Positions 26,658 to 40,324 of a stretch of DNA of 64,000 nt are shown in pieces (position 1 is the first letter of the stretch; each line of letters starts with the position of its first letter). The notes under the pieces are model-generated. The model was given only the letters and a program-made list of their open reading frames with translations, made no database searches and was not told where the DNA came from. The stretch covers positions 62,001 through 126,000 of the forward strand of contig NZ_FOCO01000007.1 of NCBI RefSeq assembly GCF_900110135.1, written 5' to 3'. The stretch comes from Pseudorhodobacter antarcticus. Lineage in GTDB: Bacteria; Pseudomonadota; Alphaproteobacteria; Rhodobacterales; Rhodobacteraceae. A program made the position numbers and the translations under genes.

Positions 26658-29426
26658 GTGACAGACCGTCCGGAAGACACTGATATCCCTGATGAAATGC
26701 CAGAGCGCGAAGGGCTGGAACGTATGGCCCATGCCGGCCCGCAGGTCAGCATCATTGATGAGATGAAAACGGCCTATCTGGATTACGCGATGAGCGTGAT
26801 TGTCAGCCGCGCGATTCCGGACCTGCGCGATGGGTTGAAACCGGTTCACCGCCGCATTTTGTATGCAATGAATGAGGTCGGCAACACGATTGACAAGCCG
26901 TATCGCAAATCGTCGCGCCCGGTGGCGGATACGATGGGCAAATACCACCCGCATGGCGACAGCGCGATTTACGATGCGCTGGTGCGGATGGCGCAGGATT
27001 TTTCGATGTCCTTGGTGCTGCTGGACGGTCAGGGCAATTTCGGCTCGATGGACGGCGATCGGGCGGCGGCGTTTCGCTATACCGAAGTGCGCATGGCGAA
27101 AACTGCGAACTTTTTGCTGGCGGATATCGACAAGGACACTGTTGATTTTCAAGACAATTATGACGGTAAGGACCGTGAACCAACGGTATTGCCAGCCCGC
27201 TATCCCAACATGCTGGTCAATGGCGCGGGCGGCATTGCGGTGGGCATGGCGACCAACATTCCGCCGCATAATTTGGGCGAGGTGATTGACGGCACGCTGG
27301 CGCTGATCGCCGACCCGGACCTGTCGACCGAAGGGTTGATGGAGATTATCCCTGCCCCAGATTTTCCAACGGGCGGTGTGATATTGGGCCGGTCCGGCGC
27401 GCGAAAAGCCTATCTAGAAGGGCGTGGGTCGGTTGTTATTCGTGCAAAAACCCGGGTGGAGGAGATTCGCAAAGACCGCTGGGCGATTATCATTGATGAA
27501 ATCCCGTATCAGGTAAACAAATCGTCGATGATCGAGAAGATCGCCGAATTGGTCCGCGAAAAGCGGGTTGAGGGCATTGCGCATGTGCAAGACGAATCGG
27601 ACCGGACCGGCGTGCGCGTGGTGATCGAATTGAAGCGCGATGCGACGGCGGATGTGGTGCTGAACCAGCTGTTCCGGTTCTCGCCCATGCAAATCCATTT
27701 TGGCTGCAATATGTTGGCGCTGAATGGCGGGCGGCCCGAACAGTTGACGCTGCGCGATTTTCTGACCAACTTCATCACCTTCCGCGAGGAGGTGGTGGCC
27801 CGGCGCACCGCGTTTGAATTGCGCAAAGCGCGGGAACGCAGTCACATTTTGTGTGGTTTGGCCGTGGCCGTGTCGAATGTGGATGAGGTGGTCGCAACCA
27901 TTAGATCATCCGCCGATGCGGGTGAGGCGCGCGAGCGGTTGATGACGCGGCGCTGGCCTGCGGGAGAAATTATCCCCTTTATTCAATTAATTGACGACCC
28001 GAGCCACAAAGTGAACGACGACGGCACCTATAATCTGTCGGAAATTCAGGCCCGCGCGATTTTGGACCTGCGGTTGCAGCGTTTGACCGCCTTTGGCGTC
28101 GGCGAAATCACGGATGAGTTGGCGGAACTGGCGGGCAAGATCAAAGACTACCTTGAAATTCTGGGCAGCCGTGAGCGTATCATGGCCATTATCGCCGCCG
28201 AATTGACCGAAGTGCGCGAGCTGTTCGCCGTGCCGCGCCGGACCGAAATCTCGGATTGGTCCGGCGATATGGAGGATGAGGACCTGATCGAGCGTGAGGA
28301 TATGGTCGTGACCATCACCTCGGGCGGGTACATCAAGCGCACACCTTTGCATGAATTCCGGGCGCAACGCCGCGGTGGCAAGGGGTTGTCGTCGATGTCG
28401 ACCAAAGAAGATGACGTGGTGACGACGCTATTTGTGGCCAACACGCATACGCAACTGCTGTTTTTCACAACCGATGGCATGGTTTACAAGCTGAAATGCT
28501 GGCGTTTGCCGCTGTCGGGGCGCAATGCGCGCGGCAAGGCGATGGTCAACATTCTGCCAATCGTGGCGGGCGTTTCGATCGCGGCGATTTTGCCGGTGGA
28601 TGTGCCGGACACCGAATGGGATGATTTGCAGATTTTCTTTGCCACGTCAGATGGCGATGTGCGGCAAAACGCACTTTCGGATTTCACCAATGTGATGCGC
28701 AATGGCAAAATCGCGATGCGTTTGCCTGAAGGGGTATCGCTGGTAAACGCCCGTATTTGCGATGAAAATGACGATATTATGCTGGTGACTTCGGGCGGGA
28801 GGGCCATCCGCTTTCCAACGACCGAGGTGCGGGTTTTCAAAAGCCGCGGGTCGACGGGGGTGCGCGGCATTAGGCTGGCAGAAGGCGACAGCGTGGTGTC
28901 CATGTCCGTGATCCGGCATTTTGACGCCACGCCAGACGAACGTGCCGCCTATTTGAAGATGCGCCGCCAGCAAGAGGGCGTGATGGATGACGTGGACGCC
29001 GAGGAGGAGGACGTCGCGGTTGTGGGCGAATTGCCACCGGAACGGTTCGCCGAAATGCAGGCATATGAAGATCTGATTTTAACCATTACGCAAGGTGGGT
29101 CGGGCAAACTGTCGTCCAGTCATGATTATCCAGTGCGCGGACGTGGGGGCCAAGGGGTAAAGGCGATGGCGGGCCGCAATGGCGCGCTAGTCGCATGCTT
29201 CCCTGTGGATCGGACCGATCAGGTGATGCTTGCCACCTCTACCGGGCAGTCGATTCGGGTGCCGGTGGATCAGATTTCGTTCCGTTCGCGGGCGGCGGGT
29301 GGGGTCAAAGTGTTCAACACAGGGGCCGCGGAAGTGGTCGTTTCGGTTGCACGCGTGGCCGAACAAGCCGATGACGTGGTCGAGGCAGAGGTTTTGGACA
29401 GCGTTGACACAACCAGCGCCGAATGA
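26658..29426 (+). CDS. gyrA: DNA gyrase subunit A
   Basis: A 922-residue type IIA topoisomerase subunit starting at GTG. Catalytic Tyr141 ([10 protein letters not shown]) forms the covalent DNA link. Ser102 and Asp106 ([15 protein letters not shown]) match E. coli Ser83 and Asp87, the wild-type quinolone-sensitive residues. The C-terminal pinwheel domain carries the gyrase-specific box QRRGGKG, which separates it from ParC. An acidic insert ([12 protein letters not shown]) lies near residue 780 within the C-terminal domain. The stop overlaps the next small gene by ATGA. Confidence 0.97.
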   Translation: MTDRPEDTDIPDEMPEREGLERMAHAGPQVSIIDEMKTAYLDYAMSVIVSRAIPDLRDGLKPVHRRILYAMNEVGNTIDKPYRKSSRPVADTMGKYHPHGDSAIYDALVRMAQDFSMSLVLLDGQGNFGSMDGDRAAAFRYTEVRMAKTANFLLADIDKDTVDFQDNYDGKDREPTVLPARYPNMLVNGAGGIAVGMATNIPPHNLGEVIDGTLALIADPDLSTEGLMEIIPAPDFPTGGVILGRSGARKAYLEGRGSVVIRAKTRVEEIRKDRWAIIIDEIPYQVNKSSMIEKIAELVREKRVEGIAHVQDESDRTGVRVVIELKRDATADVVLNQLFRFSPMQIHFGCNMLALNGGRPEQLTLRDFLTNFITFREEVVARRTAFELRKARERSHILCGLAVAVSNVDEVVATIRSSADAGEARERLMTRRWPAGEIIPFIQLIDDPSHKVNDDGTYNLSEIQARAILDLRLQRLTAFGVGEITDELAELAGKIKDYLEILGSRERIMAIIAAELTEVRELFAVPRRTEISDWSGDMEDEDLIEREDMVVTITSGGYIKRTPLHEFRAQRRGGKGLSSMSTKEDDVVTTLFVANTHTQLLFFTTDGMVYKLKCWRLPLSGRNARGKAMVNILPIVAGVSIAAILPVDVPDTEWDDLQIFFATSDGDVRQNALSDFTNVMRNGKIAMRLPEGVSLVNARICDENDDIMLVTSGGRAIRFPTTEVRVFKSRGSTGVRGIRLAEGDSVVSMSVIRHFDATPDERAAYLKMRRQQEGVMDDVDAEEEDVAVVGELPPERFAEMQAYEDLILTITQGGSGKLSSSHDYPVRGRGGQGVKAMAGRNGALVACFPVDRTDQVMLATSTGQSIRVPVDQISFRSRAAGGVKVFNTGAAEVVVSVARVAEQADDVVEAEVLDSVDTTSAE

Positions 29427-29737
29427 TCGACGCTTTGGCGCGGGCATTAGAGGAATTGGCGCGACGGAGGGAGATTATTTCCTATGGCGCGCTGGCCCGG
29501 CAGCTGGAGATTGTTGGCCCTGCCAGCATTGCGAGACTGACCGCTGCGCTGGAGGCAACGATGGCGCAAGATACAGCACAAGGGCGGCCGTTACGAGCCG
29601 CCCTTTGCTATGCGCGGGGCAGCGATTTGCCTGCAAAAGGGTTTTTCGAAACGGCGCGCCATTTGGGGGTGGATTTTGGGCCCGAACCAGCGGCCTTTGT
29701 CGCGGCGCAGCGCGAAAAGCTGTTCACGGCTTCGTAA
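29423..29737 (+). CDS. Hypothetical 104-residue protein coupled to gyrA
   Basis: Its ATG overlaps the gyrA stop (ATGA). The sequence is soluble and mostly helical. [11 protein letters not shown] followed by [12 protein letters not shown] faintly resembles the winged-helix part of alkyltransferase-like proteins (YGxLA...), but the active-site PCHR motif is absent, so I do not assign a function. [20 protein letters not shown] is a distinctive C-terminal block. Coupling to gyrA would give co-expression, perhaps at a low ratio. Confidence 0.7.
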   Translation: MIDALARALEELARRREIISYGALARQLEIVGPASIARLTAALEATMAQDTAQGRPLRAALCYARGSDLPAKGFFETARHLGVDFGPEPAAFVAAQREKLFTAS

Positions 29738-29779
29738 CCCCTGCCTGCTAACCTGCCCCAAAGCAAACTGGGGGCCATA

Positions 29780-30130
29780 ATGAACCTGTATCACTGTATG
29801 ATTGAGTTGAAAGACGGCGCACGCGCGCTGGCCTTTGCAGCGGTGGTGGAGGTGTGGATGAATGGGCTGCAAGAAAAGGGCTTGATTGTGCGGTGGCGTT
29901 TAATGCGGCGCAAACTGGGCCTTGCCTCTGGCAGTCTGACGGATTTTCTGTTGGAGGTGGAGCTGGAAAGCCTGGGGCAGCTTGATACCTTCTTTGATAC
30001 GTTGAGCAAACAAGACGCCGAAATGGCGCGGCGATACGAACAGATGCATCAAATGATCGCCCGGTCTGAGGTAGGGTTGTACCGCCCCTACCCCGATCAG
30101 CAACAACAAGAACGGATTGCATTGATCTAG
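29780..30130 (+). CDS. DUF6614 family protein
   Basis: A 116-residue soluble protein (MNLYHCMIELKDGARALAFA at the N-terminus, YEQMHQMIARSEVGLYRPYPD near the C-terminus) that I recognise as DUF6614, common in Rhodobacteraceae and of unknown function. The fold looks like a ferredoxin-type dimeric barrel. Preceded by a 42-base gap after the previous gene and followed by trmFO after 27 bases. Confidence 0.75.
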   Translation: MNLYHCMIELKDGARALAFAAVVEVWMNGLQEKGLIVRWRLMRRKLGLASGSLTDFLLEVELESLGQLDTFFDTLSKQDAEMARRYEQMHQMIARSEVGLYRPYPDQQQQERIALI

Positions 30131-30157
30131 GCGATAAGGCGGGCTACATGACCGCCT

Positions 30158-31486
30158 ATGGAACAGGTTTTAAACATCATCGGCGGCGGAATGGCCGGAT
30201 CAGAGGCGGCTTGGCAAGCGGCCCAAGTGGGCGTGCGCGTGGTCATCCACGAAATGCGGCCAAAGGTTGGTACTTTTGCCCATCGTACGGGCAATTTGGC
30301 GGAAATGGTGTGTTCAAACTCTTTCCGGTCGGATGATGATGAGCAAAATGCCGTGGGCCTGTTGCATTGGGAAATGGGGGCAGCGGACGGTATAATTATG
30401 CAGACCGCGCGCGCGCACAGATTGCCTGCGGGTGGCGCGTTGGCGGTGGACCGCGATCCCTTTGCGGCGGCGGTTACGGAAAAACTGTTGGCGCACCCTT
30501 TGATTTCGGTGTCTTATGAGGAGGTTACAGAACTTCCCTCATCTGGTCATTGGATTATCGCGACGGGCCCGCTGACATCTGGGGCGCTGGCAGAGAGTAT
30601 TCGCGCAGCGACCGGGGCCGATGCATTGGCGTTTTTTGATGCCATCGCCCCTATCGTTTACGCCGAAAGCGTGGACATGTCGGTGGCCTGGATGCAGTCG
30701 CGCTATGACAAGGGCGAAACGGCCGAAGAACAAGTCGCCTATATGAACTGCCCGATGACCAAAGAGCAGTATGAAGGGTTCATCGACGCCCTTTTGGCGG
30801 CTGAAAAAACCGAGTTTCATGAAGGTGAAACCGCAGGATATTTCGACGGATGCTTGCCGATTGAGGTGATGGCGGAGCGCGGCCGCGAAACGTTGCGGTT
30901 TGGCCCGATGAAGCCTGTGGGCCTGACCAATCCGCACAATCCAATGAAGCCCTATGCCGTAGTGCAGTTGCGCCGCGATAACAAGCTGGGGACGCTTTAC
31001 AATATCGTCGGTTTTCAAACCAAGATGAAGTACGGCGCGCAAACCGCTGTTTTTAAAATGATTCCCGGCTTGCAGGATGCAAGCTTTGCACGGCTTGGTG
31101 GTATTCACCGTAACACGTTTATCAATTCCCCCACCTTGCTGGACGATCAGATGCGCCTACGCAGCCAGCCCAATATCCGCTTTGCTGGGCAGATCACGGG
31201 CGTCGAAGGGTATGTTGAAAGTGCTGCGATGGGCCTTATCGCCGGGCGTATGGCCGCGACCGAGATTTTGGGCGGAACATTATCAGCCCCCCCGCCAGAT
31301 ACGGCGATGGGCGCGTTGATCACCCACATCACCGGCGGGGCCGAAGCGAAAACCTTTCAGCCGATGAACGTGAATTTTGGTCTTTTCCCGCCGATTGACG
31401 CAAAAGGTGGGCGACGCGGGCGCAAAGATCGGTACAAAGCCTATACGGACCGGGCCAAGCAGGCATTTACGGAATGGCTTTCCTAA
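30158..31486 (+). CDS. trmFO: Methylenetetrahydrofolate-dependent tRNA (uracil-5-)-methyltransferase
   Basis: A 442-residue flavoprotein that makes m5U54 in the T-loop of tRNA using methylenetetrahydrofolate and FADH2. The FAD fingerprint is [26 protein letters not shown] holds the conserved Cys; [15 protein letters not shown] and LFPPI near the C-terminus are family landmarks. It is distinct from the GidA/MnmG paralogue by length and these motifs. Its last 13 bases overlap gluQ. Confidence 0.95.
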   Translation: MEQVLNIIGGGMAGSEAAWQAAQVGVRVVIHEMRPKVGTFAHRTGNLAEMVCSNSFRSDDDEQNAVGLLHWEMGAADGIIMQTARAHRLPAGGALAVDRDPFAAAVTEKLLAHPLISVSYEEVTELPSSGHWIIATGPLTSGALAESIRAATGADALAFFDAIAPIVYAESVDMSVAWMQSRYDKGETAEEQVAYMNCPMTKEQYEGFIDALLAAEKTEFHEGETAGYFDGCLPIEVMAERGRETLRFGPMKPVGLTNPHNPMKPYAVVQLRRDNKLGTLYNIVGFQTKMKYGAQTAVFKMIPGLQDASFARLGGIHRNTFINSPTLLDDQMRLRSQPNIRFAGQITGVEGYVESAAMGLIAGRMAATEILGGTLSAPPPDTAMGALITHITGGAEAKTFQPMNVNFGLFPPIDAKGGRRGRKDRYKAYTDRAKQAFTEWLS

Positions 31487-32313
31487 CGCGCTTTGCGCCC
31501 TCCCCGACTGGCCCTTTGCACTTGGGCCACGCGTATTCAGCGCTTTTGGCACAAGATATGGCGCAGGCCGCGGGTGGCACAGTCTTGCTGCGGATTGAGG
31601 ATATTGACCAAAGCCGCAGCAGGCCCAAATGGGAAACACAGATTTATGATGACCTTCAATGGCTTGGCCTGAATTGGCCACGACCCGTGATGCGCCAATC
31701 GGATCGTTTGCCTGTATATCGCACAGCCCTTGATAGGCTTTTGGCGCGTGGCCTGATTTACATCTGCACCTGTTCGCGCCGCGATATCGACATGGCCCTA
31801 AGTGCGCCGCAAGAGGGCGTGACTGTGGGACCAGACGGGCCGATCTATCCCGGGACCTGTCGCGCGGCACAGCACCGCGATGGTAAAAATGGGGTTTTCC
31901 GCCTAAACATGGCGGCGGCGATGGATTTGGTGGCTGATGTTAACTTTATCGAAACGGGGCCATGTCATACTGGCACCATAATCCGGACACGGGCGGATTA
32001 TTTGGATGGGATTGGCGATATCGTGCTGGCGCGGCGCGATATGGGCACCTCATATCATTTATCTGTGGTTTTGGACGATGCAGCGCAGGGGGTCACACAT
32101 GTGCTGCGTGGTGAGGATTTGTTTGAAGCGACCGCAATACATGTGGTTTTGCAACGATTGTTGAACCTTGCCACGCCGATATATCACCACCACCCCCTGA
32201 TCCGTGACGCGGCGGGCAAGCGGTTGGCAAAACGTGATGACGCCCGCGCAATAGCGAAATATCGGGCAGAGGGCACCACCCCTGCCAATATTCGGCGCAT
32301 GATCGGCCTATGA
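31474..32313 (+). CDS. gluQ: Glutamyl-Q tRNA(Asp) synthetase
   Basis: A 279-residue truncated glutamyl-tRNA synthetase lacking the anticodon-binding domain. It attaches glutamate to queuosine 34 of tRNA(Asp). The HIGH-type motif is [18 protein letters not shown] and the KMSKS-type motif [10 protein letters not shown]. The zinc-site cysteines appear as CTCSRRD and a later GTCR. It starts inside the end of trmFO and its stop overlaps that of convergent hisI by 6 bases. Confidence 0.95.
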   Translation: MAFLTRFAPSPTGPLHLGHAYSALLAQDMAQAAGGTVLLRIEDIDQSRSRPKWETQIYDDLQWLGLNWPRPVMRQSDRLPVYRTALDRLLARGLIYICTCSRRDIDMALSAPQEGVTVGPDGPIYPGTCRAAQHRDGKNGVFRLNMAAAMDLVADVNFIETGPCHTGTIIRTRADYLDGIGDIVLARRDMGTSYHLSVVLDDAAQGVTHVLRGEDLFEATAIHVVLQRLLNLATPIYHHHPLIRDAAGKRLAKRDDARAIAKYRAEGTTPANIRRMIGL

Positions 32314-32670
32314 TAACATCGGATCAGCGGTGATCACCTCATCCCCATCGCGGACCACGGTGTAAAAACAAGACCGGCGCAACGTATGACAGGCCGGGCC
32401 CGCTTGATCGACCCGCAGCAACAGACAATCACGGTCACAATCGATGCGCAATTCCACCAATTTCTGTACATGGCCAGAGGTTTTGCCTTTTGCCCAAAAC
32501 GCCTGCCGCGACCGCGACCAATAGGTGACCTGCCGCGTGGCAAGCGTTCGGGCGATCGCCTCGGTGTTCATCCACGCGAACATCAGCACCTCGCCACTGA
32601 TATGATCCTGAGCAATCGCCGGAATCAGGCCTTGCGCATTGAACTTTAGCGTAGACGGGTCAAATGACAT
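32308..32670 (-). CDS. hisI: Phosphoribosyl-AMP cyclohydrolase
   Basis: A 120-residue enzyme for the third step of histidine synthesis, opening the adenine ring of PR-AMP. Signature segments are VLMFAWMNTEA, YWSRSRQAFWAKG, and the Zn/Mg cysteines IDCDRDCLLL and GPACHTLRRSCF. It is the stand-alone form without a HisE domain. Start MSFDPST chosen because AAGGAAA lies upstream. No other his genes are here. Confidence 0.95.
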   Translation of the reverse strand: MSFDPSTLKFNAQGLIPAIAQDHISGEVLMFAWMNTEAIARTLATRQVTYWSRSRQAFWAKGKTSGHVQKLVELRIDCDRDCLLLRVDQAGPACHTLRRSCFYTVVRDGDEVITADPMLS

Positions 32671-32782
32671 CAGAGTTTTCCTTTGCAACAGCGCACACGC
32701 CCCCTATCTATGCGCAACGGCTGGATGATTGAAACGGGTTTTGACCCATCAACGACCGCAAACCGGCAAAAGGAGGGGTTCC

Positions 32783-33214
32783 ATGAGCGACGCCGAGATG
32801 ATGAAGCTTTATTCTGGGCGCATTTTGGAACTTGCAGCACATATTCCGCATGTGGGCCGCCTGCCCGCCCCGCAAAGTACGTCGCGCAAACGGTCGCCAT
32901 TGTGCGGTTCGGTTGTGACCGTGGACGTGGTGATGCAAAATGGCCGGGTGGTGGAATTTGCCCAAGATGTAAAGGCCTGCGCCTTGGGCCAGGCGGCAGC
33001 TGCCGTAGTGGGGTCTGCGGTGATCGGGCAAACAGCGGCGGGCCTTGCCATAGCACGCGACGCATTACGCGAGATGCTGGCGGCGGATGGCCCGGTGCCA
33101 AGCGCACCTTTTGATGGGTTTGCTGCGCTTGCGCCCGCACGAGACTTCAAGAACAGGCACGCATCGATCCTTCTGGCGCTGGAAGCGGCGACAGAAGCCG
33201 CTGAAACTGCATAA
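32783..33214 (+). CDS. IscU/NifU_N-like Fe-S scaffold protein with a missing cysteine
   Basis: A 143-residue protein. AAGGAGG decides the ATG at 32783. LCGSVVTVDV (Cys41) and VKACALGQAAAAVVGSAVIG (Cys66) align with the first two cluster cysteines of IscU. At the third, where IscU has HCSML, this protein has RHASIL, so Ala127 replaces the cysteine. It may still transfer or bind iron, or be a diverged regulator. It stands apart from any isc or suf operon, so its partner is unknown. Confidence 0.75.
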   Translation: MSDAEMMKLYSGRILELAAHIPHVGRLPAPQSTSRKRSPLCGSVVTVDVVMQNGRVVEFAQDVKACALGQAAAAVVGSAVIGQTAAGLAIARDALREMLAADGPVPSAPFDGFAALAPARDFKNRHASILLALEAATEAAETA

Positions 33215-33247
33215 AAAAACCGCCGCGCACCCCAAGGGTGGCGGCGG
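33213..33247 (-). terminator. Intrinsic terminator of the 40-residue protein gene
   Basis: On the minus strand CCGCCGC/CACCC pairs with GGGTG/GCGGCGG (33220-33247, one bulged G, 3-base loop) and runs into a U-run (seven A on the plus strand at 33213-33219). It also overlaps the end of the convergent scaffold gene. Confidence 0.8.
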
Positions 33248-33357
33248 CAAGGGGCGTATCTGACGGGCGCAGCTGGGGAGGGACACCCCCATAAAATGCG
33301 TGGCACAGGTTTGGGACAGGTGCGCACGCCCGAGGCAACAGATCGCGGGCAGTAAAC

Positions 33358-33480
33358 TTAAATTAGGGACGGCAAGGACAGGCCTGCGACCAGCACGGCA
33401 AACAGCGACAACACCCCAAATGCATCCTCCCACAGGGTTGCGGACGAACGGGCGGCGACGGCTTTGATTTCGGTGATCAT
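33358..33480 (-). CDS. SOS-associated 40-residue single-pass membrane protein
   Basis: Reading the minus strand gives a 40-residue ORF: MITEIKAVAARSSATLWEDA, then FGVLSLFAVLVAGLSLPSLI. The first 20 residues are amphipathic and the last 20 form one membrane helix. AAGGAGG (33486-33492) is a perfect ribosome site. Two alphaproteobacterial LexA boxes lie just upstream and a strong terminator follows, so this is a complete transcription unit. I recall similar small proteins in Rhodobacteraceae but no function. Size, topology and apparent LexA control recall Caulobacter SidA, a 29-residue SOS-induced division inhibitor; homology is not claimed. Confidence 0.8.
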   Translation of the reverse strand: MITEIKAVAARSSATLWEDAFGVLSLFAVLVAGLSLPSLI

Positions 33481-33496
33481 TGGAACCTCCTTATTT

Positions 33497-33511
33497 GTTC
33501 TTACATTGTTC
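33497..33511 (-). promoter_or_regulatory. LexA (SOS) box 1
   Basis: GTTC-N7-GTTC on the plus strand, which is GAAC-N7-GAAC on the coding strand of the small gene. This is the exact alphaproteobacterial LexA consensus. A further CTTC at 33519-33522 continues the 11-base spacing with one mismatch. It sits 17 bases before the start codon. Confidence 0.75.
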
Positions 33512-33534
33512 TCACATTCTTCACGGGCTGTAAA

Positions 33535-33549
33535 GAACTTTATGAGAAC
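33535..33549. promoter_or_regulatory. LexA (SOS) box 2
   Basis: GAAC-N7-GAAC, a second exact consensus LexA site, 23 bases from box 1 and in the opposite orientation. A third GAAC follows after 6 bases (33556-33559). The two arrays bracket the probable promoter of the 40-residue membrane protein, downstream of recG. Confidence 0.75.
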
Positions 33550-33567
33550 ATCTTAGAACAAAAAGGG

Positions 33568-37805
<4,238 letters not shown>

Positions 37806-37839
37806 TTAGGGGCAGGTCACGCCCGCGTCCAGATGCCAG

Positions 37840-38553
37840 TCACGCACCAATGGCAAAACGCGCTTCACCCTCGCCCTGCGCTGGGTCGCGCAACACATAC
37901 CCACGGCCCCAGACCGTTTCGATATGGTTCACACCACCCGTCGCCTCCGCCAGTTTTTTGCGCAATTTGCAGATGAACACGTCGATAATTTTCAACTCAG
38001 GCTCATCCATGCCGCCATAAAGATGGTTCAAGAACATCTCCTTGGTCAGTGTGGTGCCTTTGCGCAACGACAAAAGTTCCAGCATTTGATACTCTTTGCC
38101 AGTCAAATGCACAGTCTTGCTGTCAACCTCAACCGTTTTTGCATCAAGGTTCACGCAGACCTTTCCGGTCTTAATAATTGATTGCGAATGACCTTTGGAG
38201 CGTCGAATGATCGCATGGATCCGTGCCACCAATTCCTCGCGGTGAAACGGTTTGGTCATATAGTCATCGGCCCCAAAGCCAAAGCCTTTCAGCTTACTTT
38301 CGGTATCATCGGCCCCCGACAGAATCAAAATAGGCGTGTCGATCCGTGCCAGCCGCAATTGGCGCAGCACGTCATGCCCGCTCATATCCGGCAGATTGAT
38401 ATCCAACAAAATTAAATCGTAATCATACAGTTTTGCAAGATCGATCCCCTCCTCGCCCAAGTCCGTGCAAAACACGTTCAGGTTGGCATGGGTCAGCATC
38501 AATTCGATGCTGCGTGAGGTGGTGGGATCGTCTTCAACCAAAAGGATTCGCAT
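37840..38553 (-). CDS. ctrA: Cell-cycle response regulator CtrA
   Basis: A 237-residue OmpR-type regulator. Phospho-acceptor Asp51 ([20 protein letters not shown]) and the winged HTH ([20 protein letters not shown]... VWGRGYVLR) match Caulobacter CtrA closely. I start at MRILLVEDD; the longer frame to 38580 adds nine unsupported residues. In Rhodobacterales CtrA is usually non-essential and controls motility, gene transfer agents and quorum-linked traits through the CckA-ChpT relay. The C-terminus ends in FAIGA, hydrophobic but not the AA degron of Caulobacter. sciP lies directly upstream. Confidence 0.95.
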   Translation of the reverse strand: MRILLVEDDPTTSRSIELMLTHANLNVFCTDLGEEGIDLAKLYDYDLILLDINLPDMSGHDVLRQLRLARIDTPILILSGADDTESKLKGFGFGADDYMTKPFHREELVARIHAIIRRSKGHSQSIIKTGKVCVNLDAKTVEVDSKTVHLTGKEYQMLELLSLRKGTTLTKEMFLNHLYGGMDEPELKIIDVFICKLRKKLAEATGGVNHIETVWGRGYVLRDPAQGEGEARFAIGA

Positions 38554-38583
38554 ATTCAGTAACTCCGCATCTAGCCGCATTCA

Positions 38584-38610
38584 TTAACCACTTTGCAGAC
38601 GAATGGTTAA
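38584..38610. promoter_or_regulatory. Paired CtrA half-sites upstream of ctrA
   Basis: TTAACCAC (38584-38591) and ATGGTTAA (38603-38610), the latter reading TTAACCAT on the minus strand, face each other across 11 bases. TTAACCAT is a described CtrA half-site. They lie 31-57 bases before the ctrA start, in the 95-base gap after sciP, fitting autoregulation. Confidence 0.6.
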
Positions 38611-38648
38611 CTGAGAGTTACTGTCACAAAGCCTATTGAAAAAACAAT

Positions 38649-38927
38649 CTAAAGTTGTCTGTATTTCTGAATTGCTGTCACTTTTAGGGCATTTTCGCCA
38701 TGAACCTCCACCGCGGCGCGCCACAAAGCGAATTCCTCAGCCGACAGGGCATAGCGTTCCAACGCCTCTGATTCGGGGATAAGGCCATAGACCACCGCCT
38801 TGACAACAATCGCTTTTCGGCTGGCGACCCAGCGCCGCGTGTCCGCAGGCGGCAGATCAGCCCGGTTTAGGACCGTTCCATCTGGAAGCGTGACTTGCCG
38901 GGGACCATCAACTTTTTTCAAATACAT
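38649..38927 (-). CDS. sciP: CtrA inhibitor SciP (DUF1153)
   Basis: A 92-residue protein of the DUF1153/SciP family. SLIGHT variants aside, the sequence carries VTLPDGTVLNRADLPPADTR, RWVASRKAIVVKAVVYGLI and the HTH-like SAEEFALWRAAVEVHGENAL, all typical. In Caulobacter SciP binds CtrA and blocks its activation of target promoters. ATG at 38927 follows GAGG; the frame extends two codons to a TTG that I reject. Lying directly upstream of ctrA on the same strand, it forms a regulator-inhibitor pair. Confidence 0.9.
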   Translation of the reverse strand: MYLKKVDGPRQVTLPDGTVLNRADLPPADTRRWVASRKAIVVKAVVYGLIPESEALERYALSAEEFALWRAAVEVHGENALKVTAIQKYRQL

Positions 38928-39047
38928 CACCAACCCTCACCTTTGGGGGTCAGATTGCCGGATTACCCTTAATCAAGCGTAAAACGTGGGGTTGGAGAGT
39001 GCGTTGCATTTTCCTATATTACAACACATCAGAATAGAGGTTTGAAA

Positions 39048-40184
39048 ATGTCGCTTGATCACCCCCTTAACTCCCTTGGTTTTGCCAAGCCCCCTGCCGA
39101 GACGCGGGTCGTGGTCGCCATGTCCGGGGGTGTCGACAGCTCTGCCGTGGCGGCGCAACTGGCATCAGAAGGGTATGATGTGGTCGGCGTGACCTTGCAG
39201 CTGTATGACCACGGGGCGGCCTTGGCGAAAAAAGGGGCCTGTTGTGCGGGGCGCGATATCCATGATGCGCGGCGCGTGGCGGAGACCATGGGGTTCCCGC
39301 ATTATGTTTTGGACTATGAAAACACGTTTCGCGCGGCGGTGATGGATGAGTTTGCCGACGCCTATCTGGCGGGGGCGACGCCGGTGCCGTGCATTCGCTG
39401 CAACGAACGCGTGAAATTTAAGGACCTGTTGAACACCGCGCACGATTTAGATGCGGATTGTATGGCGACGGGGCACTATATTCAACGCAAGGACGGCGTG
39501 GCGGGCCCGGAATTGCACATGGCGGCGGACCACGCGCGCGACCAAAGTTATTTCTTGTTTTCAACCACGGCGGAGCAGTTGGCCTATTTGCGATTTCCTT
39601 TGGGGCATCTGGAAAGCAAGGCCGAGACGCGGGCGTTGGCGGCGAAGTTTGGGTTGACGGTGGCGGACAAACCCGACAGCCAGGATATTTGTTTTGTGCC
39701 GAACGGAAATTATGCGGCTGTCATTGAAAAACTGCGGCCCGGTGCGGCCGATCCGGGCGAGATTGTGGATATGGAGGGCCGGGTGTTGGGGGAGCATCGC
39801 GGGGTGATTCACTATACAATCGGGCAGCGGCGCGGCCTTGGGATTGGGGGGTTAGACGATCCTTTGTATGTGGTAAAACTGGACGCGGAGTTGAAGCGGG
39901 TTGTGGTGGGGCCGAAGGAGGCGCTGTCGACCCGGATGGTGCCGCTGCGTGAGATCAATTGGTTGGGGGACGCGCCCTTGGACAGCCGAGCGGAATGGCA
40001 TGTGATGGTCAAGGTGCGGTCCACGCGCGCGCCGCGCAGGGCGATTTTGCGGCCCCTTTCAGCGACCACGGCGACGGTGGAATTGTTGAGCCCGGAGGAA
40101 GGCGTATCGCCTGGGCAGGCCTGCGTGTTTTATGAAGGTGAGGGCAGCCGGGTTTTGGGCGGCGGCTGGGTGTGGCGCGGGTAA
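39048..40184 (+). CDS. mnmA: tRNA 2-thiouridylase MnmA
   Basis: A 378-residue enzyme that adds sulfur to U34 of tRNA(Glu), (Lys) and (Gln). The PP-loop is [11 protein letters not shown] (residues 25-35). Catalytic cysteines lie in [13 protein letters not shown] and [12 protein letters not shown] precedes the ATG at 39048. It is divergent from sciP across a 120-base gap. Full length and with all motifs intact. Confidence 0.95.
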   Translation: MSLDHPLNSLGFAKPPAETRVVVAMSGGVDSSAVAAQLASEGYDVVGVTLQLYDHGAALAKKGACCAGRDIHDARRVAETMGFPHYVLDYENTFRAAVMDEFADAYLAGATPVPCIRCNERVKFKDLLNTAHDLDADCMATGHYIQRKDGVAGPELHMAADHARDQSYFLFSTTAEQLAYLRFPLGHLESKAETRALAAKFGLTVADKPDSQDICFVPNGNYAAVIEKLRPGAADPGEIVDMEGRVLGEHRGVIHYTIGQRRGLGIGGLDDPLYVVKLDAELKRVVVGPKEALSTRMVPLREINWLGDAPLDSRAEWHVMVKVRSTRAPRRAILRPLSATTATVELLSPEEGVSPGQACVFYEGEGSRVLGGGWVWRG

Positions 40185-40241
40185 GGATCGCGCGCGATGC
40201 GATTGGTAGCGCGTTGATTTTATTTGAGTTTGGTTTTTTTG

Positions 40242-40256
40242 TTAAGAGAATTTTAA
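40242..40256. promoter_or_regulatory. TTAA-N7-TTAA motif in the mnmA-lpxB gap
   Basis: A second exact CtrA-type spacing in the window, but between two convergent genes in an AT-rich patch, so there is no promoter for it to control. Probably coincidental. Confidence 0.2.
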
Positions 40257-40303
40257 GAAATTGAACCGCGATTTCATGCGGTAAAATAGGTGCCTGCGGC
40301 GCA

Positions 40304-40324
40304 GGTATTTTTGCCAAGATGAAT
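40304..40324 (+). repeat. Dispersed intergenic repeat, copy C (short type)
   Basis: GGTATTTTTGCCAAGATGAA begins here and matches a block at 52662-52682 at 20 of 21 positions. It is preceded by a small palindrome CCTGCGGCGCAGG (40293-40305). It sits between convergent mnmA and lpxB and ends at the lpxB stop codon. Confidence 0.6.

Noticed and set aside
33546-33559. Third LexA box GAAC-N6-GAAC
   Set aside because: Spacing is 6, not 7, so I count it only as an extra half-site next to box 2.
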